A stretch of DNA of 48,220 nucleotides from a virus, in the IMG/VR virus record IMGVR_UViG_3300021964_000119, positions 1 to 48,220 of that record, one strand, 5' to 3'. Positions 21,795 through 32,100 of the stretch are shown in pieces (within the stretch, counting starts at the first letter, position 1; each line of letters starts with the position of its first letter). A program made the position numbers and the translations under genes. The notes beneath the pieces were generated by a model that searched no databases, was not told the origin of the DNA, and worked only from the letters and a program-made list of their open reading frames with translations.

Positions 21795-22373
21795 ATGCTT
21801 TACCATCCTACTGAGCTGGTAAAGAGCCAAGACGTGATTGTGCGTGTTGGCTCGATTAGCGGCACTGCACGTCCTGTAATCACCCAGAGCGGCGCCACTT
21901 TCACTGTTAGCGGCACTCCCACTCTTTATACGCTGCAAGCTGCCACGACTGCCTCTGTTGCCTTTAACGATGGCAACCAAGAATTCTATCTGCTGGGCGG
22001 CGGCGGTTTCGCTGATAGCGTGATTGTTACCAGCCAAGCCACTGCTTCTATCACCTCCTACTTCCAAAAGGATGTTGATGGCACTGTGTTCCTTCCCAAT
22101 AGCTTTGATGAAGCATTCCAAGTGATTACCGCTTCTCGCTATGACAAGAACTATGAAGTGTATGTAGAGATTAACAAGCAGCTTGGTGCTTCTGGCAACA
22201 CTTATTACTATGACCGAGTGGCATTTGTTGCTTGCGTGATGAACTACAACGAGAGCTATCCTGCGGATAATCTCGTGGAATGCACGTTTGATCTTATGAG
22301 CCGTGGTCGCATTGGCATTCATCAAAATGCTGAGGAGACTGGCTCGATCATTCCGACTGCTCCTAATTCCTAA
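21795..22373 (+). CDS. Probable major tail (tube) protein
   Basis: A 192-residue, Thr/Ala/Gly-rich beta protein: ELVKSQDVIVRVGSISGTAR at the N-terminus, a middle part with GNQEFYLLGGGGFADSVIV, the segment FDEAFQVITASRYDKNYEVY, and a C-terminal NYNESYPADNLVECTFDLMS. Placement between the stopper-like gene and the tail-terminator-like gene, high Thr/Ser content and good codon use point to the tube-forming protein. A second tube-like protein is encoded at 33542-33940, so which one forms most of the tube is uncertain. A small hairpin (21735-21751, ttgatcg/cgatcaa) lies upstream. Confidence 0.55.
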   Translation: MLYHPTELVKSQDVIVRVGSISGTARPVITQSGATFTVSGTPTLYTLQAATTASVAFNDGNQEFYLLGGGGFADSVIVTSQATASITSYFQKDVDGTVFLPNSFDEAFQVITASRYDKNYEVYVEINKQLGASGNTYYYDRVAFVACVMNYNESYPADNLVECTFDLMSRGRIGIHQNAEETGSIIPTAPNS

Positions 22374-22397
22374 TTCATCTTTCCATTGTTTCTTGCT

Positions 22398-22423
22398 AGC
22401 CTCTCTTTACGGAGAGGCTTTTT
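22398..22423 (+). terminator. Intrinsic terminator after the tail-tube gene
   Basis: Stem agcctctc / gagaggct with loop tttacg, followed by a five-base T-run. The next gene's GTG start lies only eight bases further on. Confidence 0.85.
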
Positions 22424-22426
22424 ATT

Positions 22427-22837
22427 GTGAACATTTCGCAGCTTCGGGAAACAGTTACTGAACTGCTTTCTGCATCGCCTAATTTAATTGGTTCTTATAC
22501 GCTGCCTAATGGTGCCACGCTTCCTGCCGTGTATGTAGTTGGCAGACAAAGCGTGCCGAGTGAATGGAAAATCAAAGGGCTAGAAGTGACGATAGAGGAA
22601 TTTGCCTCAATTAACCCTAGGGCGATGGTGGGAAAAGTGGGGAACAATAAACAATGGACAGTAGTCTTGGTTGATTACACGACAAATTCAAATGCCTTGC
22701 AGAATGCAGCAGAAAGAATGGCTCGACGCTTTCCTGATGCCCAGTTTGCATTCAGACCAGAATCTGATGTTATTTATGGTCAGTATCGAATTAGAATTCC
22801 AGATATGGAGCTATTGAACGTCTACCCTCACTCGTGA
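22427..22837 (+). CDS. Probable tail terminator protein
   Basis: A 136-residue protein with a GTG start at 22427. It begins with an amphipathic helix (NISQLRETVTELLSAS), has the strands NGATLPAVYVVG, KGLEVTIEEF and WTVVLVDYT, a helix NALQNAAERMARRFP, and final strands that end YRIRIPDMELL. The alpha/beta order and size fit tail terminator proteins (lambda gpU-like) that end tail polymerisation and bind the connector. Family identity is inferred from fold pattern and position. Confidence 0.55.
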   Translation: MNISQLRETVTELLSASPNLIGSYTLPNGATLPAVYVVGRQSVPSEWKIKGLEVTIEEFASINPRAMVGKVGNNKQWTVVLVDYTTNSNALQNAAERMARRFPDAQFAFRPESDVIYGQYRIRIPDMELLNVYPHS

Positions 22838-23052
22838 AACTCTTAAAAAGCAAATGTGAAAAAGTCTGGTTATTTGACGCAAAAGTAGATGATGTTTCTA
22901 TTGGAGCTGGATTAGCGTGTTTTCTTTCCCAGGCTCCAGCGTTCGCAGTTTTTGCTTACAAGGGAAATGAAATCAAGGCTTGTCTTCCATTAAGGGCGAT
23001 TAATAGCGGCGTGCCGCTAAGAATTACGAATGCTAGACTTTTTCTGCAATAG
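22834..23052 (+). CDS. Small hypothetical protein
   Basis: A 72-residue ORF with a GTG start overlapping the previous stop (GTGA). It contains the strands KVWLFDAKVDDVSI, AFAVFAYKGNEIKA and LRITNARLFLQ. It precedes the tail chaperone gene and is on the same strand, so it is probably part of the tail operon. No family recognised. Confidence 0.55.
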   Translation: MKLLKSKCEKVWLFDAKVDDVSIGAGLACFLSQAPAFAVFAYKGNEIKACLPLRAINSGVPLRITNARLFLQ

Positions 23053-23060
23053 AGAAGACC

Positions 23061-23585
23061 ATGAGCAAGTATTCAAGCATTTTTCTGCTTAGTAATGCAG
23101 AGTATGAAAATATTGGCGATTGTTTGAGGCTGCGTAAATATGGTAGTTGGCTAGCAGAGGAAGCATGGCAAAAAGAAGAGCAAGGCCAAAAACGCGCACA
23201 ATTTACACTGCGAGCTATTGCGCTTGCCAAGAAAATTGCCGTTGAAAAAGGCGTTGACCAAGACGAAGCATTCGCCATGCTTCAAGGAGGCAATGAAGGT
23301 GAAAGTATCTTGTCTGAATACTCAGAAGAGGCAATGGAGCTAATGAATAGCATGCCTTCTGCGCGTGAACAATTCGGCGAACTCATTACAACTTTTTTCC
23401 GTAATCGCGGAGAAATCATGAGCGGCAAGAAGTGGTGCGCTACAGATGATTGGACCATTGAGGATACGCAAAAACTACCAAAAGCGTTTCTTGATCAAAT
23501 TGAAGCATTCATGGCAACAGAAGATAAGGGGCAAGAAGTTTTTGACAACGAGCAAGATACTGAGGAGGAGGAGGAAAAAAACTAA
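23061..23585 (+). CDS. Tail assembly chaperone, short form (gpG-like)
   Basis: A 174-residue acidic helical protein just upstream of a second frame and the tape measure, the classic place of lambda gpG. It ends in a DNEQDTEEEEEKN tail encoded by a purine run that contains the slippery heptamer A-AAA-AAC. Such chaperones coat the tape-measure protein before the tube forms. The short form should be the major product. Confidence 0.8.
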   Translation: MSKYSSIFLLSNAEYENIGDCLRLRKYGSWLAEEAWQKEEQGQKRAQFTLRAIALAKKIAVEKGVDQDEAFAMLQGGNEGESILSEYSEEAMELMNSMPSAREQFGELITTFFRNRGEIMSGKKWCATDDWTIEDTQKLPKAFLDQIEAFMATEDKGQEVFDNEQDTEEEEEKN

Positions 23586-23992
23586 CAGAGCGGCTTGCAG
23601 CGCAAGCCGACGCAGTAATTAACTATGCCACTGATTGGACTCATATTTATTGCCAGCTAGCAGCTCTTCAGCTTTCTGATCCATTATTCCAGGCAAGTAA
23701 TTTTGCTCGCTTGCCAGTGAAGCTGCTCGCCGATGTACTAGAACACAGTTACAAAAGTTTGCATACAAAAGCAAATGCTGCAAGCATTAGCACTGCCAAA
23801 CTTGCAATGGTTGTCATGGGGGCACTTGGAACGAAGGGTGGAAAGGTAAAACTTGATCAATTTCTTCCTTACGAGCTTGATGATGGCACTTCTTCATTGA
23901 AGGCTTCTACCAAAGAAGCTCTTGAATGGGCTCTAAAGAATGAAAAGATGCCAGCGGCGATTGTAGGAATGATTGGCGCTGAACTTAGTTGA
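23061..23992 (+). CDS. Tail assembly chaperone, -1 frameshift form (gpGT-like)
   Basis: Slippage on A-AAA-AAC (23576-23582) continues translation in the -1 frame as LTERLAAQADAVINYATDWT and on to PVKLLADVLEHSYKSLHTKA and the stop at 23990-23992, about 310 residues in all. The second frame has no start codon before its conserved-looking part, which supports frameshifting. In lambda-type tails the T domain recruits the tail-tube protein. The ratio of short to long form normally controls tail assembly. Confidence 0.8.
23576..23609 (+). promoter_or_regulatory. Programmed -1 frameshift signal of the tail chaperone
   Basis: In-frame A-AAA-AAC at 23576-23582, stop codon directly after, and an eight-pair hairpin cggcttgc (23591-23598) with gcaagccg (23602-23609) eight bases downstream. 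This is the usual architecture for gpG/gpGT frameshifting. Confidence 0.8.
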
Positions 23993-24028
23993 AAATGTTA
24001 GATTGGAGCTATTATGGCCTAGGCAATA

Positions 24029-24550
24029 ATGGCTTATCAGCTTCGTTTTGAAAGCAATGCATTTGAAGCTGATTCCATGATTGGGAAAGCTTTGGACAAG
24101 CTGATGTCTTTATCTCGCAATGCGCAGCGCATGGCAGGCGCAAAGGTTAGAGCTGATGAAGTGAATAAATTGATGGTTTTGAGAGGAGTGTGTCAACGCA
24201 CTTTTGAAAGAGGCATGGATTGGGCTGATAAAGATTTTGATCAACAAATGGCGAGTAGTAAATGGCCATTAACAGAATCATGGCCGAATACTACTAGACG
24301 GAAAAACGGAGAAGTGGTTGACAGTCCGCGCGACATTATTGACACTGGGGCCTTGTTGCAAAGCAAACGACGAGATCCCATCAGCTCTAGCATTACTGAA
24401 TTTATTTGGGAAGATGACGTGGCAGAAGGCGTACATGATGGCATGGTGACTAAGCGCGGAAAACGACTTCCTGCTCGTCCATGGACTGAGCCCACTTTAG
24501 AAGAAATTGACCTCATCATTGATACTGTACTTCGCAAGGAGAGTCGCTGA
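24029..24550 (+). CDS. HK97 gp10-like neck/tail completion protein
   Basis: A 173-residue protein with the gp10/virion-morphogenesis pattern in its second half: IIDTGALLQSKR, then ITEFIWEDDVAEGVHDGMVT, GKRLPARPWTEP and a final amphipathic helix. The D-T-G-x-L-x-x-S motif, V-H-x-G, and A-R-P-W-T are typical of HK97 gp10-type head-tail joining or tail completion proteins. It is unusual that it lies after the chaperone and directly before the tape measure rather than next to the adaptor. The intergenic gap to the tape measure is only two bases. Confidence 0.7.
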   Translation: MAYQLRFESNAFEADSMIGKALDKLMSLSRNAQRMAGAKVRADEVNKLMVLRGVCQRTFERGMDWADKDFDQQMASSKWPLTESWPNTTRRKNGEVVDSPRDIIDTGALLQSKRRDPISSSITEFIWEDDVAEGVHDGMVTKRGKRLPARPWTEPTLEEIDLIIDTVLRKESR

Positions 24551-24552
24551 TT

Positions 24553-27500
24553 ATGGCACGTTATACAATTGATTTCACAACCAATGCGAGCAAAATTGTT
24601 CGTGAAATTGAAGAAGTAAATAGAAAAGTTGCTCAAGTAGCTCGCACTGGTAAAAGCGTACAAATCAAGCTGGACGTAGCTCCATTGCGAGCAAGTCTTG
24701 ATGATACCTTTAGGCAGCTTGATAATCAAATTGCGCGAATGCAGCGCAAGCTTGCCAATCTTCCCATTGGCAGCAGGAAGTTTCAGCAACAAGCCACTGG
24801 TCTTGGCATTACAGAAGGCATTCGCCAGCGTGGCGGAATACAGGCTTCCGCCATTCAACTTGGCGCACAAGCAGAAGCGTTTGACATTGGCAGTGTTCAG
24901 CGTTTGCAGCGGCAATTGGAAGCTGCTCGCCTTGAAGCATCGCAAATTTCACCAAATACGCCAGAATGGTTAGCCTTTCAAAGGCAAATTGGTCAAATTA
25001 ATCTTCAACTAAAAGCTTCGGAGCGTCTCGCTGAAAGCGTTCAAATGCAGGAAAGCTTAGGCGCTTTTGCCCCTGGCAGCTTAAATGCTCTTGAAGCAAA
25101 ACTTATCGTCCTGCGTAACAGGGCAAGAGAAATTGCTCCCGATACAACGGAATGGAAAGAGCTTAACAAAGAAATTGTTAAAACCGAGCAAGGTATTGAA
25201 AGACAAACTCGGCGTCCATTGACAAAAGGGCAGCGCCTAGGGGCTGCTGGTGGAGCTTTTCTTTATGGAGGAGGTCTCGGGGGCGGTATTGGCAGTGCTG
25301 TTGGTGGTATTGCTGGAGGCTTAGCGGGAGGAGTGCCTGGTGCCTTTACAGGGGCTGCTATTGGGCAGGCAGTTGACAATCTTGGGAATTTAGCTTCAAG
25401 CGTCACCAAAACAGCAGCCACAATTGATCAATTAAAGCGCGGTCTTGCCTTAGCTTCAATTGATTCCTCTGATTTCGCGGATGCGCAAAAAGCCATTGCA
25501 GACAGCAGTAACACTCTTGTTGTTCCCCTTGAACAAGTTTATCGGCAATTCACTCAATTAAGAGTGAACACAAAACAATACAATTTAAGCGTTGATGAAA
25601 CGCGGCAAATTTTAGAGGGCGTAGTACTGGCAGTATCTTCCACTGGTGGATCGTTGGAGGATGTAGATGGTGCATTAAGAGCCGTAGTGCAAATCTTTAG
25701 CAAAGGCAGTGTACAAGCTGAAGAATTGCGAGGGCAGCTTGGCGAACGTTTTCCAGGCGCTGTCGTCAAATTTGCTCAAGCCAATAAACTAAGCTTTGAC
25801 GAACTACAAAGCGCACTAGAGCAAGGCAAGGTTTCTGTTGGAGATTTTGTTAATTTTGCAAAACAAAACTATGAAGACTATGCAAGTTTTTCGGAACGCT
25901 TAGCAACTGGCCCAGAATTTGCTGGTAGGCGCCTTGAAAAAGCATTAAGCGATCTTCAAATTGCAATTGGATCTGCATTGGGTCCCGCTGGCGCGGAATT
26001 CCAAAATTTCTTCACCGAAACAATTCAAGGCTTCGCAAAATGGGTGAATGAAAACAAGGAATTTATTGGTCAATACCTTAAAGATTGGTCAAAACTTGTC
26101 ACTGATTTTGCGCGTATTGTTGGCGGCATTGTAAAAATTGCAGTGCAAATTAGCACAGCAATTGTCAAAGCGTTTAGAGGAGCTATTTATGAAATTAGGC
26201 GTCTTCTTGGCATGGTTGGAGTGGCAGAAATTAAGGCGCAGCTTGATAAGGTAAATGCTCAAATCGCCTCGGGGCAAACAGGAGGAAGGCGTCGAGGAGC
26301 TGCAAAAAGTGCGCTGGAGCTAAAGCGGGATCAATTACAAGCTCAGTTCAAAGCCGCTGGTGGCCAAGCTGCGCTTGACGCGGCTACCGCCCCTTCTGGT
26401 GATGATTTTACCTATGGAGGTCCAGGAGCGGGCATTAGCCTTGATGCCAGTGGCGGAAGAGGAGCGAAGGGTGCAAAGGGTAAGGAACTCAAAGATTTTG
26501 CGGAAGACGAAGTGAGAGTACTGAGAGAGCGCCTTGCTCTTCAAAAAACTCTTATAGACGTTCAAGCTGATCTTACGTCTTCCCAAAAAGAGCTTGCCAA
26601 AGCAGAGCTTGACTATGAATATGGACTTGATATTGTAGAAGCCCAGTACCAAGCTGCAATTAAGACTTTAGGGGAATATAAAGAAGCTCAACGTGGTGCT
26701 GCTCAGGCTTCAATGCAAAATGCCGCTGTAGTAGCTCGGGAAAATGTTACAGCAGAATATCGCAAAGCTCTTTTGGGCGATCTAATTGGACAGTCGGAAG
26801 ATTATGAAAATAAGACAAATGAATTAGAAGATAGTATTTCTGCGTTGATTGCTGGCAAGGAAGATTTATCAGAGATTGAAAAGCTTGAAGCAATAATTAA
26901 AAGAGAAACGGCTGGCTTAACCGAAAAACAACTGAAAATTATTGCCCCCTATATTGCAAAGCTAAGAGAGCAAGCCCAAGCTGTTCAAGCTCTTTCTGAA
27001 GAGGAAAAAAATCTACAAGAAAACTTAGAAAAAACACAAAATCTTCGTGAAGCAGAGGCCGGTCTTGGTTTAATTGGCGGCGGACTTCGCGCTGGTTTTA
27101 CCGGCGAAGCTGCCAATGTGTTTGAACAAGCAATGCAACAATATAACGATGTAGATTATGCCACTCGTCTTGCAGATATTGAAACAGCGGCAATGCAATT
27201 GCGAAGTGTATTTGAAGGTATTCAAGGTGCAATTGAAGGTGTTAGTGGTGCATTTGCGAGCTTGTTAACAGAAGGCGTTGCTTCTCTTGTTGCAGGCACG
27301 GCTACTGCTAAAGAAGTGTTTGCCAGTTTTCTGCAAAGTGTCGCACAGGCATTGTCGCAAGCCGCTTCTCAAATTATTGCTACTTACATTGCCATTGGTC
27401 TAGCAAAAATCTTTGCCGGATTCACTGGGGGAAGTGGATTTAAATTTAGCGGGCAAGGACCAGTTGGTCTCCCTGGCGCTCTGAATCCACTGGGTGGAGC

Positions 27501-28281
27501 AGATGTCGCAGGGAATTTCGCTCCTAACTTCACTTTTGCCAATGGAGGCATTGTTTCTTCTCCAACGTTCTTCCAATTTGCTGATGGTGGCAAGATCAAC
27601 ATGGGCCTCATGGGCGAAGCTGGTCCCGAAGCTATCATGCCTCTTAAGCGTGGTGCAGATGGCAAACTAGGCGTTCAAGTGGCAGACAATAGAGCCTTCC
27701 TGAATTCGGCTTCTGCAGGCAGCACAGAAAACGACAATGTTGATTTTGGCGATGAAGATGAAATGAATGCAGCAGGACGATCTGCCATTCGTGAAATCGA
27801 ACGCATCAAAGAAAATAAAGATAGCTTGACCAGCAATAACGAGCGTTCTGTTATGAAGCAAATGATGGATCGCGAACGTAGCCTGATTTCAGAAAATCGC
27901 AGCGAGCTTAATAGTCAGCAATTGAGCTCTGAAATCAGCCTCATGCGCGAGCGTATGCTTGAAACTAAAACGCAGTTAGAAACCCAGCGTTCTGCAATGG
28001 AGCGTAATTATGAAATTGAACGGCAGGAAAATCGCATGGAACTAATGAGCCAGCGCTATGAAAGCGAACGTCGTTTTGAGCGGGAGCGCATTGAGAAGCT
28101 AGCAAGCGGCAATCAGAAGCTTGACATTAGCTACACTTCTCAAGTGATTAACAATGTAGAATATGTCACGCGAGAACAAGCTGAACAATTGGCTGCTCAA
28201 TCTGCATTAAGAGGGCGTGAACTTGCTCTTGGCTCCCTTCAAAATAGCGTTAAGGCTCGTAAGCGAGTGGGGATTGCCTAA
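24553..28281 (+). CDS. Tape measure protein
   Basis: A 1242-residue protein that sets tail length and leaves the tail with the DNA. It has N-terminal coiled coils, then a glycine-rich hydrophobic stretch (about residues 230-275, GGGLGGGIGSAVGG), and the conserved tape-measure domain YRQFTQLRVNTKQYNLSVDE, QIFSKGSVQAEELRGQLGER, and FVNFAKQNYEDYASFSERLA (about 335-460). Another hydrophobic part lies near 915-955, followed by FADGGKINMGLMGEAGPEAI with the GP-EA-I-PL motif common in tape measures. The C-terminus is a long charged coiled coil. With about 0.15 nm per residue, a known rule of thumb, a tail near 185 nm is expected. Confidence 0.9.
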   Translation: MARYTIDFTTNASKIVREIEEVNRKVAQVARTGKSVQIKLDVAPLRASLDDTFRQLDNQIARMQRKLANLPIGSRKFQQQATGLGITEGIRQRGGIQASAIQLGAQAEAFDIGSVQRLQRQLEAARLEASQISPNTPEWLAFQRQIGQINLQLKASERLAESVQMQESLGAFAPGSLNALEAKLIVLRNRAREIAPDTTEWKELNKEIVKTEQGIERQTRRPLTKGQRLGAAGGAFLYGGGLGGGIGSAVGGIAGGLAGGVPGAFTGAAIGQAVDNLGNLASSVTKTAATIDQLKRGLALASIDSSDFADAQKAIADSSNTLVVPLEQVYRQFTQLRVNTKQYNLSVDETRQILEGVVLAVSSTGGSLEDVDGALRAVVQIFSKGSVQAEELRGQLGERFPGAVVKFAQANKLSFDELQSALEQGKVSVGDFVNFAKQNYEDYASFSERLATGPEFAGRRLEKALSDLQIAIGSALGPAGAEFQNFFTETIQGFAKWVNENKEFIGQYLKDWSKLVTDFARIVGGIVKIAVQISTAIVKAFRGAIYEIRRLLGMVGVAEIKAQLDKVNAQIASGQTGGRRRGAAKSALELKRDQLQAQFKAAGGQAALDAATAPSGDDFTYGGPGAGISLDASGGRGAKGAKGKELKDFAEDEVRVLRERLALQKTLIDVQADLTSSQKELAKAELDYEYGLDIVEAQYQAAIKTLGEYKEAQRGAAQASMQNAAVVARENVTAEYRKALLGDLIGQSEDYENKTNELEDSISALIAGKEDLSEIEKLEAIIKRETAGLTEKQLKIIAPYIAKLREQAQAVQALSEEEKNLQENLEKTQNLREAEAGLGLIGGGLRAGFTGEAANVFEQAMQQYNDVDYATRLADIETAAMQLRSVFEGIQGAIEGVSGAFASLLTEGVASLVAGTATAKEVFASFLQSVAQALSQAASQIIATYIAIGLAKIFAGFTGGSGFKFSGQGPVGLPGALNPLGGADVAGNFAPNFTFANGGIVSSPTFFQFADGGKINMGLMGEAGPEAIMPLKRGADGKLGVQVADNRAFLNSASAGSTENDNVDFGDEDEMNAAGRSAIREIERIKENKDSLTSNNERSVMKQMMDRERSLISENRSELNSQQLSSEISLMRERMLETKTQLETQRSAMERNYEIERQENRMELMSQRYESERRFERERIEKLASGNQKLDISYTSQVINNVEYVTREQAEQLAAQSALRGRELALGSLQNSVKARKRVGIA

Positions 28282-28730
28282 TGTCAGTTGCCATCGTTAA
28301 CTACATTCAATTTCGCAATCGCGAAACTTTTGCCACTACTAGTCCAATGTGGCAAAATTTCTTTTTGGACAGAGCAAGTGATTTTTTGCCTTTTAGTTAT
28401 GGACAAGGTGCCGGGCAAACAGCAGGAGAAAGATCACAGGCAAATCTTATTACGCCAGTGAATGCTATTTCATTGAACTATGCGAAGGAAGCCGCAGATA
28501 ATCGCTATCTTCTTGACGTGACAACTAGAGAGCTTAATATTAGCTCATTGGCAGAAGTGTCAACTATTTCACGAGAGCTATGGGTGGTGGGAAGTTTTAA
28601 CCATGATCAAGAACTGCTCACTTTTGTGCTACGCGGCCCAGGTGATGCGACTAGACAAGGGCCAGGAAGGTTTCTTTCTCGCTTTTTGGTTGGTAATGTA
28701 CCAAGTTCTGGCACTCTTGTTATCTCATGA
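28281..28730 (+). CDS. Probable distal tail protein
   Basis: A 149-residue protein directly after the tape measure (one-base junction, TAATG) and before the NlpC/P60-like gene. It has SVAIVNYIQFRNRETFATTS, a central beta-rich part with NLITPVNAISLNYAKEAADN and RYLLDVTTRELNISSL, and ends in VPSSGTLVIS. Order tape measure, this gene, peptidase and J-like protein matches lambda gpH-M-L-K-J, so it is probably the gpM/gpL-type tip component. No strong motif was recognised. Confidence 0.55.
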   Translation: MSVAIVNYIQFRNRETFATTSPMWQNFFLDRASDFLPFSYGQGAGQTAGERSQANLITPVNAISLNYAKEAADNRYLLDVTTRELNISSLAEVSTISRELWVVGSFNHDQELLTFVLRGPGDATRQGPGRFLSRFLVGNVPSSGTLVIS

Positions 28731-29104
28731 ATTGGCATAAGTGGATTGGTAAAAAGCACATTGTTGGTGCTGATCCAGAGTATGATGAAGGCTGTGACTG
28801 CCTTTTAATGGTAGTTCGCATTCGTGAAAGCCTTGGTTTGCCAGTGCCAAATTCAATGGATGTGGCAACAATGCTTTTATTGGCTAATACGGGGGCATAT
28901 GAAGAAATTCACGGTTTAATGAAGCCTCATTTAACACCTTCCGAGCCTCCTTGTGATGGTTCTTTTGCAATATTTGAAACCCCAGATCACATAGGGGCTG
29001 CTGTAATGGTGGAAGGCGGTCTTTTGCATGTAAATTTAAAGCACGGCGTTCGCTGGCTTCCTGGCAGTGCGCTACGTAAATTCAATTGGTACCATTGGAA
29101 ATGA
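28727..29104 (+). CDS. NlpC/P60-like tail tip peptidase
   Basis: A 125-residue protein overlapping both neighbours by four bases. The catalytic pattern of NlpC/P60 is visible: GCDCLLMVVRIRESLG with the active Cys in D-C, and DHIGAAVMVEGGLLHVNLKH with the conserved His in the strand after G-A-x-V. Such peptidases (lambda gpK-like) sit at the tail tip and may open peptidoglycan during DNA entry. The small size means only the core domain is present. Position before the J-like tip gene supports the call. Confidence 0.75.
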   Translation: MNWHKWIGKKHIVGADPEYDEGCDCLLMVVRIRESLGLPVPNSMDVATMLLLANTGAYEEIHGLMKPHLTPSEPPCDGSFAIFETPDHIGAAVMVEGGLLHVNLKHGVRWLPGSALRKFNWYHWK

Positions 29105-32100
29105 ACAATCCTCTTCTGCCCCAAGACCGTTACATTGCTGAGATGCTGGGGCTCTCTGAGGAGGAGATGCGTTGGTATAAGGCGGAGATTCAACGACGGG
29201 CAATGGAAGGCCCTCAGCCCGCAGTTTTAAACGCTACTACTGCGATTACGCTTTCAATTATCAGTATTAGCTTGACTGCGGTCAGTGTTGGCTTAACAAT
29301 ATTATCAACATTATTAATTCCGCGTCCTGACACGGCGCAACGTGGCAGGCTAACCACTAGGCAGCGGCAGGGCGACACTTTACAAGTGCCTTCTGCATTT
29401 GCCCCTACGTATGGCTTTGAAGCAGTACAAGATATTGCTCCCCTTGGCGACCCAATTCCTCTTGTCTATACAAAGCGCGAATTCTTAAATGGCGAATGGT
29501 ATGGCGGCACTCGCGTCAATACGCCATTGCTTTGGAGTCAAATTTGGTCGTTAGGTGGCAGCCAAATGTTAAGGGCTGTTTTCTTGGTATCAGAAGGAGA
29601 CATTGGAAGAATTCAGCCTAAAAGTTTTGCCATTGGAAATAATACGCTTGGCGCCTATTCGTTTGATGGTAATTTGCAGCGGATTGCTATTTATTCAGTG
29701 AGCAATGGTGGCCGCATGGCCATTGGCAATTATTTGTCTGGTTCACAAAACGATGTTGGCGCTCACAGTATTTATAGCAATGATATCTACCAAGTGGACA
29801 TTGGCATTAACCAGCCTGCTCCTTATTTTTGCGGAGCGTATAAACCAAGCACTTCAACATCCTTCGGTCTGTATTCGCCTATAGCTAACGGGCTTGGATA
29901 TCGCATTAATCCGCGCATTCGCCCACTCAGGCAGTTACAGGCAAATGACGACGAATATGATGCCACTGATGATGCCCAGGCAGTAGCCGAAGCTTGGAAA
30001 TACAAATATTGCTATAGCAGCAAATCAGGAATCATTTCCACGTCTCGTGGCGGTGCAGCGGGTGGTTTAGTTGCCCTGCAAGTCGGTGATACATTTGAAT
30101 ATATGCTCAGCTCTAAATCGGATGCTGTGCGTAACTTTACTAAAACTCCTGCCATCTTTGTAAATCAGCGTAACAGCGATAACAAGCGCGGCTCTCAAGA
30201 CGGCGAAGAAACGCTTATCAGCGTCGGACAAGCCGTGGCAGGTAGGCAAAAGCAATACGACGCCGCCTTGCAAGAAGGCGAGCTGTACAAAGTGGGTTCG
30301 TGCTTGGCGATTTTGATTGATCGCAGTCCAGTGTTTATCAGCGAAGCTGATTACAGCTTAGATTCATTGGATGAAGGGGAACTTGCAGATGAGGATACTG
30401 GCACGCCAGGTGAAAGTCTCATGTGTACATTTCGAGTGGTACGTGAAGGCACTGTCGGTGTTGTCGGGATACCATTGGTAGATACACGCTTTTTTGATGT
30501 ACCTAACGCCAATAAGATCTATCCCGCAGAAGATGATCCAAGTGATACCAGGGCGTCTAAGCCTTGGCTGTTTAATACGGCAGGCACAAATTATGCTTTA
30601 GGGGAGATTGGCGAACGTTATTACACAGCATCGGCATTTCCGCAGTTGTTCCGGTGTGCTTTAGGAGGTGTAACACTTAACCGTCGCACTCGCTTCTTTG
30701 AGATAGGCATTCGTAGCACTGTCGCCATGCAAATCCAAGGCATGTGTAATTTCGCTGATGTACCGAGTGAAATTACAGAATTTGAATTTGGCATTGTTGA
30801 TAATACGAGCGCTGGTCAGACTGGTAGCAATAATCTGCTGGACGGCTCTTTCTTGAGATCTTTTAGTGGTGGCAGCGGATCTGGCGGCACTTTTGCTGTT
30901 ACTGTTCAAAGTGGAAGGATTATCACTAATTCCATTGTTGCTGGAGGCAGTAACTATCAAGTGAATGACATGGTTAGCATCACGCTACAAACAACTTCAC
31001 TTGGATTAGCAACATTTTTTTATACAGTAACGGCGGTGAATCCGCTCACCGGCGCCATTGAATTTTTGACGCCCACGTCAGGCAGCGGAATGCCTCTTGT
31101 AAATGGAACATACGTTAGGAGCGCCGATGGAGGCAGCGGAACTGGACTGGAGTTTACTTTTGTAGTATCTAGCAATGCCATACAAACCATAACAATAACC
31201 GATGGTGGTAAAAATTACAAGATCAATGATGTGGTGACAGTTATGTTGCCGCTGCAAGCTGGTGGCAATGCCATGATTGCTTATACAATTACTAGCGTTA
31301 GCAATCAGGAGAAAGCTCCGCAAAGTGTACCAGGATATCGTGCAATTAATTTCAAAGCAGCAGATGCTTTAGATGGTAGTGGAATTCAAGACAATTTAAC
31401 AAACGCAGTTTTCACTTCTGGAACAATTACATCGCCGGAAAAGCGCTATAGCTTTTTCCGCGTTTCACTTCGCAGCGATCCAGAAGACTCCGTAGCCTTC
31501 ACTCCAATTTCAAATGTAATTTTTGGCGTGGGTAGCGCAAAAGAAACGCCAGTCTTTAATTACCTTCGCTTTGCTCTCAATGGAGATGCAAGCTGGGAAG
31601 TGCGTATTGAGCCCGTGTCGAGCTGGGAAGTACGTAATACAACTTTTCAGATTGTGCTGCTGGATTCAGAGCGAGATTCTGAATATGTATTTCTGCCTTT
31701 TGCCCTTGGTACAGTCATTGCCCAGGGCAGCTTTATGAGCGGGTTTAATAGTAATGAGATGTTTGATCTGCAAAACCTACGCCCCAAGCGTGAAATTGGC
31801 TTGAGCTGGACTGAAGATCCAAACAATGATTATGGCTCTAACAATGATGGCACCTATATTGACTTGTACGCCCGTGCTGCAGAGTTCTTTGTTTACGACG
31901 AAATTACAACGAGCTGTTCTTCTAGTCCTGAGCACGAGATTACCTACGTCAATGTTATTCAACCAAACGACACAGCGCCTCAATACGACAATCTCTGTCT
32001 AGTTGGCGTCAACGCCAAGGCAACACGGGAATGGTCACAGTTCTCGCAGTTCTCTGCTTACGTGACTGAAGGGATTAAGGTGAACACGTTTGCTGGTGGT

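Noticed and set aside
21768-22325. Minus-strand ORF opposite the tail-tube gene
   Set aside because: Shadow of the codon bias of the plus-strand gene; no leader or motif.
24241-24945. Minus-strand ORF at the start of the tape measure gene
   Set aside because: It overlaps two certain plus-strand genes and has poor composition.
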